64,000 nt of DNA from Candidatus Dormiibacterota bacterium (GTDB lineage Bacteria; Chloroflexota; Dormibacteria; Dormibacterales; Dormibacteraceae), in contig JAMXLM010000005.1 in the NCBI GenBank assembly GCA_024280995.1, forward strand, positions 1 to 64,000. The letters run 5' to 3'. The position numbers and the translations under genes are program-made. The notes below the pieces were generated by a model, which worked only from the letters and a program-made list of their open reading frames with translations, did no database searches and was not told the DNA's origin. Positions 44,604-53,657 of this stretch are shown piece by piece. The first letter of the stretch is position 1; the number at the start of each line of letters is the position of its first letter.

Positions 44604-46233
44604 CAGCCTGTTCGGTGTGCGACAGCTTGTAGCTGGCGGCAGGGGGAAGGTTCGACAGCGCCTGGTGGATGTCGTCGTCGGTGGCGTCGGTGACGACCAG
44701 GGTGTAGCGGCGCGAATGCGGCTCCAGCTCTTCGACCGGAGCGGGCGATGGGCCGGCCGCCGGCGTCGCGACGACCGCAACGCGTGGCGTCTCCGCGGGC
44801 TTCGGCGGTCGCGCAGCGGCGTCGGCGCGAAGCACGCGCCAGTGATAGATGCCGACTCCGGCCGCGACGAGGATCACCGCGAGGTAGTGGCCGACGTCGA
44901 GGTTGGAGGTGTCGTTGAGGCGCGGGTTGGCGCTGAAGAGCTGCTGCAGCACGGCGTTCACGATGCCGACGCCGCCGGCAAGGACTCCCAGAACGCTGCC
45001 CAGGAGCGCGGCCCACACGTAGAGCTTTCGGCTGAGCGACTCGCGGTCCATCGCCCACGGTGACTGGCGCCAGTGCGCGACCCACACCGCGCCGCCGACG
45101 ACCAGCAGCGTGACCGAAACGCTGACAGGGTCCTTCCAGTCCGACGCGCGAACGCCGATGATCGGGGCCTGGATCTGCTCGGCCAGGTTCCACAGCAGCA
45201 TGCCGGCTCCAAGCGCCCACGCGCCCAGCGAGATGAGCGCAGCCAGGTTGGTGTACAGCCGCCGGATCGCGGCCTGCCTGTCCGCCTCCTGACCGGCGGC
45301 GTCGCGGATGAGGCGCCGGCTGACCAGGAACCATGCAACGCCGTAGACGAGCAGCTGCGAGCCTGGGCCTGAGGCGGCCGCCATGAAGTTCGTGCCGGCG
45401 CCACCCGGGTTGTCGACACCGAGCGCGCGGGCGAGGAGGAAATACAGGATCTGGCTCGCGCCTGTCAGCGCCACGGCGATGCTGACCGCCACCGCTATGA
45501 ACCCCTCGAGCGCGCGAAGGGTCGAGTGCCTGTCGTCGGTGACGTGCCACAGCGCGATCACCCGCGCGTGCACTCCCCACAGCACGAGGCCGGCGACCGC
45601 CAGCCCCGCGGGACCGGAGAGCATTCGAGCGTTGGTGCCGAGCGCGAGGTCATTCCACCCGACCTGCAGCAGCGCAGCGGTGCCGGCCAGCATGGCCAGA
45701 AGGCCGGCGAGGAGCGCCACGTACATGTACCAGCGGCGGAGGGTCGCCGACCGGCCTTCCTCTCCCACCGCCGCTCGGTCGCGCCACGCGACGTAGAAGT
45801 GGCCGGCCCAGATCGCGACGAAGACCAGCGTCGCCCATCCGACCTGGGACTCGCCGAGAGCGTTGAAGCTGAGGCCGTCGAGCATCGGTTCCAGAGCCTG
45901 GCCGACGAGAAAACCGATGGTGACCGTCGCGGCAAGGGCCGAGCCGAGGCACGCCGCGTACAGGTAGAGGCGGCGCAATGAAGAGGCACGCTCGTAGGGA
46001 TCGCGGAGGGCAAATCGCTGCGCGAAGCCGAAATGGATCGCCCACACGGGCAGGGCGACGACCGTCATCGCGCTGAAGATGGCGAGCTGTCCGCGGTCGT
46101 AATTTGCGCTCGCATCGTTGAAGACGAACAGCAGGACGGTGCCGCCCAGCTGCACGAGACCCGCGGCAAGGACCACCAGCGACGCGGTGCTGACGAGGTA
46201 GAGATAGAGCCGCCGCAGGATCATCGGCGCCAC
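44590..46233 (-). CDS. Polytopic membrane protein with repeated DUF5671-like units
   Basis: 547 residues with ~15 hydrophobic segments arranged in about five repeats, each opening with an R-R-L-Y-x-Y type helix (LRRLYLYLVS, LRRLYLYAAC, LRRWYMYVAL, IRRLYTNLAA, SRKLYVWAAL). This matches the DUF5671 membrane repeat as I recall it. The C-terminal ~90 residues are cytosolic and Pro/Ala-rich. No catalytic residues are evident. ATG 46224 is an alternative start. Confidence 0.7.
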   Translation of the reverse strand: MAPMILRRLYLYLVSTASLVVLAAGLVQLGGTVLLFVFNDASANYDRGQLAIFSAMTVVALPVWAIHFGFAQRFALRDPYERASSLRRLYLYAACLGSALAATVTIGFLVGQALEPMLDGLSFNALGESQVGWATLVFVAIWAGHFYVAWRDRAAVGEEGRSATLRRWYMYVALLAGLLAMLAGTAALLQVGWNDLALGTNARMLSGPAGLAVAGLVLWGVHARVIALWHVTDDRHSTLRALEGFIAVAVSIAVALTGASQILYFLLARALGVDNPGGAGTNFMAAASGPGSQLLVYGVAWFLVSRRLIRDAAGQEADRQAAIRRLYTNLAALISLGAWALGAGMLLWNLAEQIQAPIIGVRASDWKDPVSVSVTLLVVGGAVWVAHWRQSPWAMDRESLSRKLYVWAALLGSVLGVLAGGVGIVNAVLQQLFSANPRLNDTSNLDVGHYLAVILVAAGVGIYHWRVLRADAAARPPKPAETPRVAVVATPAAGPSPAPVEELEPHSRRYTLVVTDATDDDIHQALSNLPPAASYKLSHTEQAVDGH

Positions 46234-46250
46234 GGTACTACCATGCGCAC

Positions 46251-46430
46251 GTGATCTCTCAGGAATTGCTGGAAATCCTGGCCTGCCCGAAATGCCACAC
46301 GAAGATCGAGCTCAAGGAGCCCGACAAGCTCCGGTGTCCGCAGTGCAAGGTTCTCTACCCGATCGTCGACGACATCCCGATCATGCTGATCGAGGAAGGC
46401 AAGCCGGAGGCTTCAGAAGAGAAGCCCTAG
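46251..46430 (+). CDS. Trm112-like zinc-ribbon protein
   Basis: Unlisted in the track (59 residues). GTG 46251 to TAG 46430. ISQELLEILACPKCHTKIEL, then LRCPQCKVLYPIVDDIPIML: two CxxC pairs and the V-x-D-I-P-I-M-L signature of the Trm112/UPF0434 (YcaR) family. Eukaryotic Trm112 activates methyltransferases; bacterial roles are less clear. The in-frame GTG is used because the nearby ATG 46243 hits a stop. TACTAC lies just upstream. Confidence 0.87.
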   Translation: MISQELLEILACPKCHTKIELKEPDKLRCPQCKVLYPIVDDIPIMLIEEGKPEASEEKP

Positions 46431-46452
46431 GTCCACTCCTGGGCCGGAGGGG

Positions 46453-47634
46453 CTAGGCGGCACATTCGTAGCGCGAAGTGTCGGTGGTTGACGGGCTCGC
46501 CTCGGCGGTGTTGATGTCGCCCTGGATCTCGTCGTCTGTGAGCGCGTAGGCCTGGTTCGGGTCGCTCGCCGAAGTCGCGAACACCATGCCCAGCACCCTG
46601 CCCTGCAGGTCGATCAGCGGCCCGCCCGAGTTGCCCGGATGCACGCTGGCCTGAAGAACGTAGATCTGGCGCGTGACGAAGTTCTCGTTGTAGATGTCGC
46701 GACCCTGCGCGGCGACCGAGCCGTCGACGACCGCGGCCACGATCCTCTCCGGACCGCCGCCGGGATATCCGATCACCGCCCCATCGGTGCCGCGTTGCGC
46801 GGGCCCAAACGTCACGCCAGGCGCTGTGAAATCTGGCGCGTAGAGGACCGCGACGTCGCGCTCGGGGTCGAAGTAAACGACCTCCGCATGCACTGACGAG
46901 CCGTCGGGTCGGGTGATCGTGTGCGACCTCGTGCCGGAGACGACGTGCGCGTTCGTCACGACGTAACCATTGCCGACCGGAAAGCCGCTGCCGGTGACGA
47001 GGCCGCCGCAGCCGACGCTCGAGATCTTGACCACGCTCTGCGCCGTTCGGTTGACGGCGGGGGTGTCGACCGAGGCCGGGACCTGCAGGGCGCCGGGCAG
47101 GTTTGGCTCCAGTCCCGCGAACACCGGCGGGAACTGCACCCCGGCGAGGACCTGGGCAACGCTTGCGAGCGGGCCGGGCGGCCGCGGGGCGATCGAATCC
47201 ATCGCGCGGAGCACGGCCGACCGGTTGATCTGCTGCGCGATCTCCGCCACCGGGCCGCGCGCGAAGCTCAGGCCCAGGAACCAGCACATCACGAGGACGG
47301 CAAAGCCCGACAACGCCGCACCCGCGACGGAGTCGGTCGAGGTATGGACCCCGGTGCGCAGGATCTTGCGCCGGATCGGCTCGCCGACCGCGAAACCGAT
47401 GCTCGAGCCCAGGCTGCCGCCGATCACGAGCACCAGCACGGCGCCGAGGGGCCGCGCGCTGGGATTGCTGATCTGGAGGTAGTCGAGCACGTACCTCGCC
47501 GACGCGGCGCCGAGCAGCACGCCGATGAGCAGGCCCACGTACTGCGCGATCGAGAGCCAGAAGCCGCGGCGGTACCCGTTGGCGATGCCGATGGCCATGG
47601 CGACGACGATCAGCAGGTCGATGAGGTTGAACAT
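46453..47634 (-). CDS. marP: MarP-like membrane serine protease (CvpA plus trypsin domain)
   Basis: 393 residues, almost the length of mycobacterial MarP (397). Four hydrophobic segments at ~1-125 form a CvpA domain; residues ~195-393 are a chymotrypsin-fold protease with His230 (VVTNAHVV), Asp260 (ERDVAVLY) and Ser336 (VHPGNSGGPL). Cys209 and Cys391 match the positions of the redox-sensitive disulfide known in MarP. MarP supports acid and oxidative-stress resistance in M. tuberculosis. The protease domain faces outside. Divergent from a small membrane ORF, near the oxidase genes. Confidence 0.88.
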   Translation of the reverse strand: MFNLIDLLIVVAMAIGIANGYRRGFWLSIAQYVGLLIGVLLGAASARYVLDYLQISNPSARPLGAVLVLVIGGSLGSSIGFAVGEPIRRKILRTGVHTSTDSVAGAALSGFAVLVMCWFLGLSFARGPVAEIAQQINRSAVLRAMDSIAPRPPGPLASVAQVLAGVQFPPVFAGLEPNLPGALQVPASVDTPAVNRTAQSVVKISSVGCGGLVTGSGFPVGNGYVVTNAHVVSGTRSHTITRPDGSSVHAEVVYFDPERDVAVLYAPDFTAPGVTFGPAQRGTDGAVIGYPGGGPERIVAAVVDGSVAAQGRDIYNENFVTRQIYVLQASVHPGNSGGPLIDLQGRVLGMVFATSASDPNQAYALTDDEIQGDINTAEASPSTTDTSRYECAA

Positions 47635-47678
47635 CCAGCCCTAATTGGTAACACCCTGACCTGTCGTTCTGGCTCCGC

Positions 47679-47684
47679 GATAAT
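47679..47684 (+). promoter_or_regulatory. -10 box of a leaderless small gene
   Basis: GATAAT ends 7 bases before GTG 47692, so the start codon would be at or next to +1. Confidence 0.45.
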
Positions 47685-47691
47685 TGGCACC

Positions 47692-47859
47692 GTGGTATTT
47701 CTCGCCGGCGAGTGGGTGGAGGCCTGGCTGGGCCTGAGCATCACCTTCCTCGTCGCAACTCTCGGGGTCACCGGATTGGGATGGTGGGTGCTTCGAGGAG
47801 ACGCGCGCAACCGCAAGGCCGAGACTCCGGAGGCTGATTCCGCCTCCGAGCACCACTAG
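47692..47859 (+). CDS. Small single-helix membrane protein next to cytochrome oxidase
   Basis: 55 residues, hidden in a larger shadow ORF. One helix (AWLGLSITFLVATLGVTGLGWWVL) followed by a charged tail ending SEHH. Placed between marP and ctaD, tail to tail with ctaD. Size and location suggest an accessory oxidase subunit, but this is inference. Confidence 0.55.
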   Translation: MVFLAGEWVEAWLGLSITFLVATLGVTGLGWWVLRGDARNRKAETPEADSASEHH

Positions 47860-49505
47860 GCCGGCGCCGCTTCCTCGACCAGCTCCCCCGACTCGCGGAG
47901 GTCCCGAAGGGGCATGAAGCTGCGGACCGGTGGAACCCGCTCGAAGTTGTAAGGCGGCGGCGGTGAGGTCGTCGCCCACTCGAGCGTGTTGCCCTGCCAG
48001 GGGTCGTTGCCCGCGATCTCGCCGTGGTTCCAGCTGCGGATGATGTTGATCAGGAAGATGCCGACCGCGATGGCTATAAGGAATGACGAGGCCGTGATGA
48101 TCAGGTTGGTCGTCGCCCAGGCTTCGTTGGAGTAGGTCCAGATACGTCGCGGCATGCCCTCGAGACCGAGGGTGTGCATGATGAGGAAGGTCCCGTTGAA
48201 GCCGATGAACGTGAGCCAGAAGTGCCACTCACCGAGCTTCCTGTCCAGCAGCCGGCCTGTGATCTTCGGGAACCAGTAGTAGATACCGGCGAAGATCGCG
48301 AAGACGCTTCCGCCGAAGAGCACGTAGTGCAGGTGGGCGACCACGTAGTAGGACTGGTGCAGCTGCGTGTCGACGGGCACTGACGCGAGGTAGATGCCCG
48401 TAATGCCGCCGATCAGGAACGTTGCGAGGAAGCCGAAGACGAACTTGATGGGGACTGTGAAGTCGATCGAGCCCCACCATGCCGTCGCGATCCAGTTGAA
48501 CATCTTGATGCCGGTCGGCACCGCGATCAGCATCGTCATGAGCATGAAGAAGCCCTCGACATACGTGTTCATGCCGACCGTGAACATGTGGTGCGCCCAG
48601 ACGGTCATCGACAGGAAGACGATGCCGAACAGCGCGGCGACCATCGACATGTAGCCGAAGATCGGCTTGCGCGCGAAGACCGGGACGATCTCGGAGATCA
48701 TCCCGAACGCGGGCAGGATCATCACGTAGACCTCGGGATGGCCGAAGAACCAGAAGAGGTGTTGATAGAGGACCGGCCGGCCACCCGTGGTGAAGAACTG
48801 CGTTCCGAACTGGCGGTCGAACTCGAGCAGGATCATGGCCGCCGCCAGAGGGGCGCCGACGATGAGCAGCAGGATCGAGGTCGAGATCTGCGCCCACACG
48901 AAGAGCGGAAGGCGCGAGAAGCGCATGCCCGGCGCGCGAAGGGCGACGATCGTGGTCAGGAAGTTGGTCGAGGCCATGATCCCGCTGATCGCCCAGACGA
49001 TGATGCTCATCGCCCAGAAGTCGACCCCGAGGCTGTGGTTCTGGAAGGCCTTCTCGGTCAGCGGCGCGTAGCCGGTCCAGCCGGCGTCGAGCGAGTGGCC
49101 GGTCAGGAAACCGCAGTAGTACAGGATGATCGACACCGGCACGAGCCAGAAGCCGAGCAGGTTGACGCGCGGGAAGGCCATGTCGCGCGCGCCGATCATG
49201 ATCGGCACCATGTAGTTCGCGATCCCGGTGACGAAGATCGTGACGAAGAAGAAGATCATCGTCACGCCGTGCGCCGAGAGGATCTGGTTGTAGGTCGCCG
49301 CGTCGACGATCTGGAGGTTGGGCTGTGAAAGCTGCAGGCGGATGATCAGTGCGAAGATGCCGCCGACCACGAAGCTCAGCATCGCGGTGACCATGTACAT
49401 GATCCCGATCAGCTTGTGATCGGTGGTCGTCAGCCAGAGGCTTATCGGCTTGAAAAATGTGTCGTCGTAAGCCTTCGGGCGAGGGAGGACTGTGGTTGCT
49501 GCCAT
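47856..49505 (-). CDS. ctaD: Cytochrome c oxidase subunit I (aa3-type)
   Basis: 549 residues, 12 membrane helices. Heme- and copper-binding motifs: ILSAHGVTMIFF (heme a His), WFFGHPEVYVMILPAFG (CuB His cross-linked to Tyr, with the Glu typical of A1-type oxidases), WAHHMFTVG (two CuB His) and VVAHLHYVLFGG (heme ligands). Reduces O2 to water and pumps protons. Downstream of ctaC on the minus strand. Confidence 0.96.
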   Translation of the reverse strand: MAATTVLPRPKAYDDTFFKPISLWLTTTDHKLIGIMYMVTAMLSFVVGGIFALIIRLQLSQPNLQIVDAATYNQILSAHGVTMIFFFVTIFVTGIANYMVPIMIGARDMAFPRVNLLGFWLVPVSIILYYCGFLTGHSLDAGWTGYAPLTEKAFQNHSLGVDFWAMSIIVWAISGIMASTNFLTTIVALRAPGMRFSRLPLFVWAQISTSILLLIVGAPLAAAMILLEFDRQFGTQFFTTGGRPVLYQHLFWFFGHPEVYVMILPAFGMISEIVPVFARKPIFGYMSMVAALFGIVFLSMTVWAHHMFTVGMNTYVEGFFMLMTMLIAVPTGIKMFNWIATAWWGSIDFTVPIKFVFGFLATFLIGGITGIYLASVPVDTQLHQSYYVVAHLHYVLFGGSVFAIFAGIYYWFPKITGRLLDRKLGEWHFWLTFIGFNGTFLIMHTLGLEGMPRRIWTYSNEAWATTNLIITASSFLIAIAVGIFLINIIRSWNHGEIAGNDPWQGNTLEWATTSPPPPYNFERVPPVRSFMPLRDLRESGELVEEAAPA

Positions 49506-49520
49506 CCGATTCCTATCCTA

Positions 49521-50297
49521 CTAAGGCGACGGCGAGGCGGCCGCGGTCGCCTTGGCTTTCTGTTGGGCCATCCAGGCATCGAAGTCGGGTTGGTCCATCG
49601 CCTGGACGATGATCTGCATGGAGGCGTGGCCCACCCCGCATAGCTCCGCACACTCCCCGCGCCACTGTCCGACTCGGTCGATCTTCATCCACGAGTAGTT
49701 GTAGTAGCCGGGCACGGCGTCGGTCTTGCCCGAGATCGCCGGCACCCACCACGAGTGGATCACGTCCGTGCCGGCGAACTGGAGCTTGATAAGCGTGTGC
49801 GTGGGCACGACGAACGGCTCGACGGAGCTCGTCAGGCTGCCTTCCTGGTGAACGACGACGCCGTTGCCGTAGTCGTAGTCCCAGCCGAACTGGTGGCCGC
49901 TGATCGTGACCTGCATCTGCTGGTCGTTGATCGGCTGGAAGTAGTTCTGCAGCGCGACAAAGCTGAAGACGGCGATCGTCAGGACGATGACGAGCGGGAT
50001 CGCAGTCCAGATGAGCTCAACCCCCGTGTGCCCGTGGACCTGGGGCGGCGTGTAGCCCGCCGGTTGCCTCGACCGCCGGTACCGGATGGCGACCCACAGA
50101 AGCGCCGCCTCGTAGCCGACGAAGACGATGATGGCCGGGATCGAGATGCCGAGGTAGAGGTTGTAGATGGCCTGCCCGTTCGGCGAAACGGGTTCGGGAA
50201 AGATCGGGCTCAGGCCGCCCACACCGCAGCCGCTGAGAGCGATGGTGAGGGCTGTGAGGCCCAGAATCGTGAAGAGCGCCCGGGCGCTTCTTGTCAC
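49521..50297 (-). CDS. ctaC: Cytochrome c oxidase subunit II (lipoprotein)
   Basis: 258 residues from GTG 50297; the track start is upstream shadow. TATACT (plus-strand AGTATA 50306-50311) is 8 bases before the start. Lipobox LTIALSGC, two membrane helices, then the cupredoxin domain with CuA ligands His in DVIHSWW and CAELCGVGHASM. Accepts electrons from cytochrome c. No heme-c extension (no CXXCH). Followed by ctaD after 15 bases. Confidence 0.94.
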   Translation of the reverse strand: MTRSARALFTILGLTALTIALSGCGVGGLSPIFPEPVSPNGQAIYNLYLGISIPAIIVFVGYEAALLWVAIRYRRSRQPAGYTPPQVHGHTGVELIWTAIPLVIVLTIAVFSFVALQNYFQPINDQQMQVTISGHQFGWDYDYGNGVVVHQEGSLTSSVEPFVVPTHTLIKLQFAGTDVIHSWWVPAISGKTDAVPGYYNYSWMKIDRVGQWRGECAELCGVGHASMQIIVQAMDQPDFDAWMAQQKAKATAAASPSP

Positions 50298-50372
50298 GAG
50301 GAGCAAGTATATCGACGGCCGGATTCGCGACCGGCGAGCCCGCTCGCATTGCGGATAGAATCCAAAACGATC

Positions 50373-50867
50373 GTGGCCGTCGCCAACAAACCTCGCTACG
50401 TCGACGTGTCCAATCCCAGCCTGTCGGTCCAGTGTCCGAACTGCGGGCTGAGGACGCAACGCTTCCTCGACCACTGCCGCAACTGCGGCTACAAGCTGTG
50501 GCCGTCGAGCGAGCTGGCGTCGGCCGCGTTCAAGGCATGGCGCGACGCCGACCCGAGCCGGGCCGAGACGACGCGATACGACCTGGACGTCCCCGAGGAC
50601 ACGGCCGGCCCGGAGGTCGACTATGCGGCGCGCGCCCACCAGCTAGGGATCCACATATTTCCAAGCAGCAACTACCCCTTCACCATCTGTGTCGGGGCGC
50701 TGTTCCTTGGACTGGCCGCGGTTCCGGTCCCCGGACCGGTGCGCATCGCGTTTCTCGTGATCGGCCTGTTGATCTTTCTGATCGGTCTGGTCGGATGGGT
50801 GCTCGTGGAGGACGTCCGGATGTTTCCGACCGACGGCTCGTCCGCGAGCGGTGAGGCACACCACTGA
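50373..50867 (+). CDS. Zinc-ribbon plus subunit IV-like two-helix membrane protein
   Basis: 164 residues from GTG 50373 (TAGAAT 11 bases upstream). Residues ~20-45 form a zinc ribbon (QCPNCGLRTQRFLDHCRNCGYKLW). Residues ~85-150 read LGIHIFPSSNYPFTICVGALFLGL then a second helix and VGWVLVEDV, like the small subunit IV of actinobacterial/Chloroflexi oxidases. Translationally coupled to ctaE by TGATG, so likely an oxidase subunit. The fused zinc ribbon is unusual. Confidence 0.7.
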   Translation: MAVANKPRYVDVSNPSLSVQCPNCGLRTQRFLDHCRNCGYKLWPSSELASAAFKAWRDADPSRAETTRYDLDVPEDTAGPEVDYAARAHQLGIHIFPSSNYPFTICVGALFLGLAAVPVPGPVRIAFLVIGLLIFLIGLVGWVLVEDVRMFPTDGSSASGEAHH

Positions 50868-51493
50868 TGGCGGTCGCCACGATCCGGCCCGAACCGACCC
50901 CGGGGTACCCAGCGATCAAGCCCGGGATGATGGGCATGTACATCTTCCTGGCCTCCGAGGTGATGTTCTTCGGGAGCCTGTTCGCGACCTACTTCTATCT
51001 CTTCGGGTCCCACGTCGTGTGGCCGCCGCCGCCACCGACGAGCACGCCGGAGTTCTACGTCAGCTGGCTCGGCATCCCGGCGATCAACACCGTGGTGCTG
51101 CTGTCGAGTGGCGTGACATGCCACTTCGGGCTCGAAGCACTGTCCCACGACAACCGGCAGCGCTTCTACGTGCTGTGGATCGCGACGATCATCCTGGGCT
51201 TTGGGTTCGAGTTCGGCCAGCTCTACGAGTTCATCAGCGCCTTCGGCCGTGGTTTGAACCTGACGGCGAACAATTTCGCCAGCGCCTTCTTCGCGATGAC
51301 CGGCTTCCACGGCCTGCACGTGCTCGGTGGCCTGATCTTGCTGATCCTGATCCTGTACCGCGCCTCGCGCGGTCAGTTCGACTCCCGGAATCACGTCGGG
51401 CCGGCCGCCGTGACGCTCTACTGGCACTTCGTCGACGTGGTCTGGGTGTTCCTTTTCCTGATCCTCTACGTGGGGGTCACGGCGTTCAAGTGA
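50867..51493 (+). CDS. ctaE: Cytochrome c oxidase subunit III
   Basis: 208 residues, about five helices. KPGMMGMYIFLASEVMFFGSLFATYFYL, GFHGLHVLGGLILL and LYWHFVDVVWVFLFLILY are diagnostic of subunit III. The DCCD-site Glu is in ASEVMFF. Overlaps the previous gene by one base. Confidence 0.95.
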   Translation: MAVATIRPEPTPGYPAIKPGMMGMYIFLASEVMFFGSLFATYFYLFGSHVVWPPPPPTSTPEFYVSWLGIPAINTVVLLSSGVTCHFGLEALSHDNRQRFYVLWIATIILGFGFEFGQLYEFISAFGRGLNLTANNFASAFFAMTGFHGLHVLGGLILLILILYRASRGQFDSRNHVGPAAVTLYWHFVDVVWVFLFLILYVGVTAFK

Positions 51494-51518
51494 AACACCC
51501 GCTGGTATCAATACGAAG

Positions 51519-51878
51519 ATGAAAGCTCTCGCGGTCAGCCTTGCCACGGCGGCGCTGCTGGCGGGATGTGGCGGCAGCAGCCCAAGTCAACCTTCGGGCT
51601 CGATCAAGGTCACATTGACCGAGTTCAAGTTCGACCCTTCGACCATCTCGGTGCCGCACGGCAAGGTGGTGTTCTACCTGGTCAACTCGGGCTCCGTCCA
51701 GCACGACATGGCGATCCGTGACAGCTCGAACAACCAGATGGATAAGAGCGAGCTCGTCTCGGCCGGAGACTCGAGCGTCTTCACCGTGAACAACATCGCC
51801 GCGGGGACCTACACGATCTACTGCACCCAGCAGGGCCATGAAGCCTCTGGGATGAAGGGGACGCTGACCGTTACCTGA
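51519..51878 (+). CDS. Cupredoxin lipoprotein
   Basis: 119 residues. Lipobox ALLAGC, then a plastocyanin-like domain with type-1 copper ligands His62 (QHDM), Cys102, His107 and Met112 (YCTQQGHEASGM). Probably a membrane-tethered electron carrier, possibly serving the adjacent oxidase; 26 bases after ctaE. Confidence 0.88.
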   Translation: MKALAVSLATAALLAGCGGSSPSQPSGSIKVTLTEFKFDPSTISVPHGKVVFYLVNSGSVQHDMAIRDSSNNQMDKSELVSAGDSSVFTVNNIAAGTYTIYCTQQGHEASGMKGTLTVT

Positions 51879-51893
51879 GGCGGCCGCCCCGGG

Positions 51894-52472
51894 CTACTTG
51901 GACGGCGACGCGCTCGGGCTGGGTGTCGGGCTCGGGCCCGGCTTGAGACTTATCAGCTCGATCTCGAAGATCAACGTCGCATTCGGCGGAATGGTCTGCG
52001 CGCCGGTCGTCTGATCGGTCTGGCCCTGGGCTCCGTACGCCAGCTCCGGCGGGATCATCAGCCAGCGCTTGCCGCCGACCCTCATCCCAGGCACGCCCTC
52101 GTCCCAGCCGGCGATGACCTGGCCCTGGCCGATCTGAAATGGGAACGATGTGCGCCCCGGATTGCGGCTGGAGTCGAACATCTGGCAGCTGGTGAACCAA
52201 CCCGTGTACTCAACTTCCGCGTTCTGTCCCTTTATTGCCGCTTCGCCGGTTCCCACCTTGAGGTCGACGATCTTCAAGCCGTCGGGGTAGGTCACGCTCG
52301 GGAGGCCGCTGCCGGCGTTGCAGTCGTCGGCGCCCGGCGAAACGCTCGGCTTCGCCGACGGGTTCGGGCTCTCGTTTGCGACAGGCGGGCTGCCTCCGTA
52401 GGGATCGCCGTAGCCGCAGGCGGTCGCCGCGAAGGCGGTCACGGCGAAGAGACCGAGGAGCGTTCGCCTCAC
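51894..52472 (-). CDS. FKBP-type peptidyl-prolyl isomerase lipoprotein
   Basis: 192 residues from GTG 52472. Lipobox FAATAC, Pro/Ser-rich linker, then FKBP: VEYTGWF, FQIGQGQVIAGWDEGVPGMRVGGKRWLMIPPELAYG, FEIELISL. Assists folding of exported proteins. Overlaps the cyclophilin gene by GTGA. Confidence 0.92.
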   Translation of the reverse strand: MRRTLLGLFAVTAFAATACGYGDPYGGSPPVANESPNPSAKPSVSPGADDCNAGSGLPSVTYPDGLKIVDLKVGTGEAAIKGQNAEVEYTGWFTSCQMFDSSRNPGRTSFPFQIGQGQVIAGWDEGVPGMRVGGKRWLMIPPELAYGAQGQTDQTTGAQTIPPNATLIFEIELISLKPGPSPTPSPSASPSK

Positions 52473-52951
52473 GAAGCGGTGACGTCGAGCGAGGACATCG
52501 TGTCGCCGACCTTGATCTTGTCGATCACTTCCATGCCAGACGTGACCTGGCCGAAGTGGTTGTAGACGCCGTTGTCGGCCAGGAAGGGCGCGTCACCGAG
52601 CGTGATGAAGAACTGCGAGCCGCTCACCCCAGCCGCGCTGGAGGCCATGCCCACCGTGCCGCGCGGCCACTTCGACTCATTCGTTTCGTCTGGCAGCTTG
52701 TAGGGCGGCCCGCCGGTGCCGTCGCCCGAGGGGTCGCCTCCCTGGACGACAAACCCCGGGACGACCCGGTGGAAGGTCAGCCCGCCATAAAAGCCGTTCT
52801 GTGCGAGTGCGACGAAGTTGTTGACCGTCTGCGGGGCGACCTTCGGATCGACGAGCTGGATCACGAAGTCACCGCGCGAGGTGTGCACGGTGACGCTGTA
52901 CCTCTTGCTCGGATCGATCACGTTCGGCGGCGGCGTGCTGCGGTTTTCCAT
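52469..52951 (-). CDS. Cyclophilin-type peptidyl-prolyl isomerase
   Basis: 160 residues from ATG 52951. GTG 52966 and ATG 53011 are in-frame alternatives, the last overlapping the divergent start. Cyclophilin motifs: YGGLTFHRVVPGFVVQGGDPSGDGTGG, GSQFFITLGDAPFLADNGVYNHFGQV. No signal peptide in this form, so cytoplasmic unless the longer start is used. Paired with an FKBP gene. Confidence 0.9.
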   Translation of the reverse strand: MENRSTPPPNVIDPSKRYSVTVHTSRGDFVIQLVDPKVAPQTVNNFVALAQNGFYGGLTFHRVVPGFVVQGGDPSGDGTGGPPYKLPDETNESKWPRGTVGMASSAAGVSGSQFFITLGDAPFLADNGVYNHFGQVTSGMEVIDKIKVGDTMSSLDVTAS

Positions 52952-53009
52952 CGGGAGACGATCCACGATAGAGGATCGCGGACCGGGTCCGCCGCTACGC
53001 TTTGCTGCC

Positions 53010-53648
53010 ATGGCCGACGAAGACTTTCACCTGGGCGCGGCGGTCGTCTCGAGCGACGGACGGGAGATCGGCAAGCTGGTGCACCTGCTCGTCGGGCCGG
53101 AGTACGGACTCCGCGCGCTTGTGGTGAAGGAGAGCGCGGCGTTCACAGGGCACGGTTTCTCGCCGGGGTCGTACCTGGTCAACGACGAGTTCGTCGTGCC
53201 GGTCGACGCAGCCAGATCGGTGACGCACGACCGGGTCGAGCTTTCGCTTTCCTCGGGCGACGTACGGCTGCTGCCGGCGTACCTCAGCTACCGCGAGAAG
53301 GAGGAGACGTCGACCGAGTTCGCGGCGGACGAGATCGGTCCTCTGACCGCGTCGCCCGAGGTGCCGCACTGGGTCGAGCAGTTGGCCAACAAGGCCGCCG
53401 ACTCGCTGGAGATCGACCGCGACGAGAACGTGATGATCGGGCACAGCGGGAAGAAGCTGGGCACCGTGAAGGACGTGCTGTTCGACGACGATCAGCTGGT
53501 CGGGGTCGTGATCCGGCCGGAGGGGTTCTTCCGCGGGGACGTGATACTTCCCCGTCGGTTCCTCGACCGGAGCGACGACGCCGCGCTGTTCGCACGCATC
53601 GAGGAAGGGGACCTCGAGAGGCTGACGCCCTTCAAGCCCGGCGACTGA
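53010..53648 (+). CDS. PRC-barrel domain protein
   Basis: 212 residues from ATG 53010 (TACGCT 8 bases before). Two PRC-barrel-like units, residues ~5-75 (LGAAVVSSDGREIGKLVHLLVGP) and ~135-190 (ENVMIGHSGKKLGTVKDVLFDDDQ). Role unknown. Divergent from cyclophilin. Confidence 0.75.
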   Translation: MADEDFHLGAAVVSSDGREIGKLVHLLVGPEYGLRALVVKESAAFTGHGFSPGSYLVNDEFVVPVDAARSVTHDRVELSLSSGDVRLLPAYLSYREKEETSTEFAADEIGPLTASPEVPHWVEQLANKAADSLEIDRDENVMIGHSGKKLGTVKDVLFDDDQLVGVVIRPEGFFRGDVILPRRFLDRSDDAALFARIEEGDLERLTPFKPGD

Positions 53649-53657
53649 CCCGGAATT

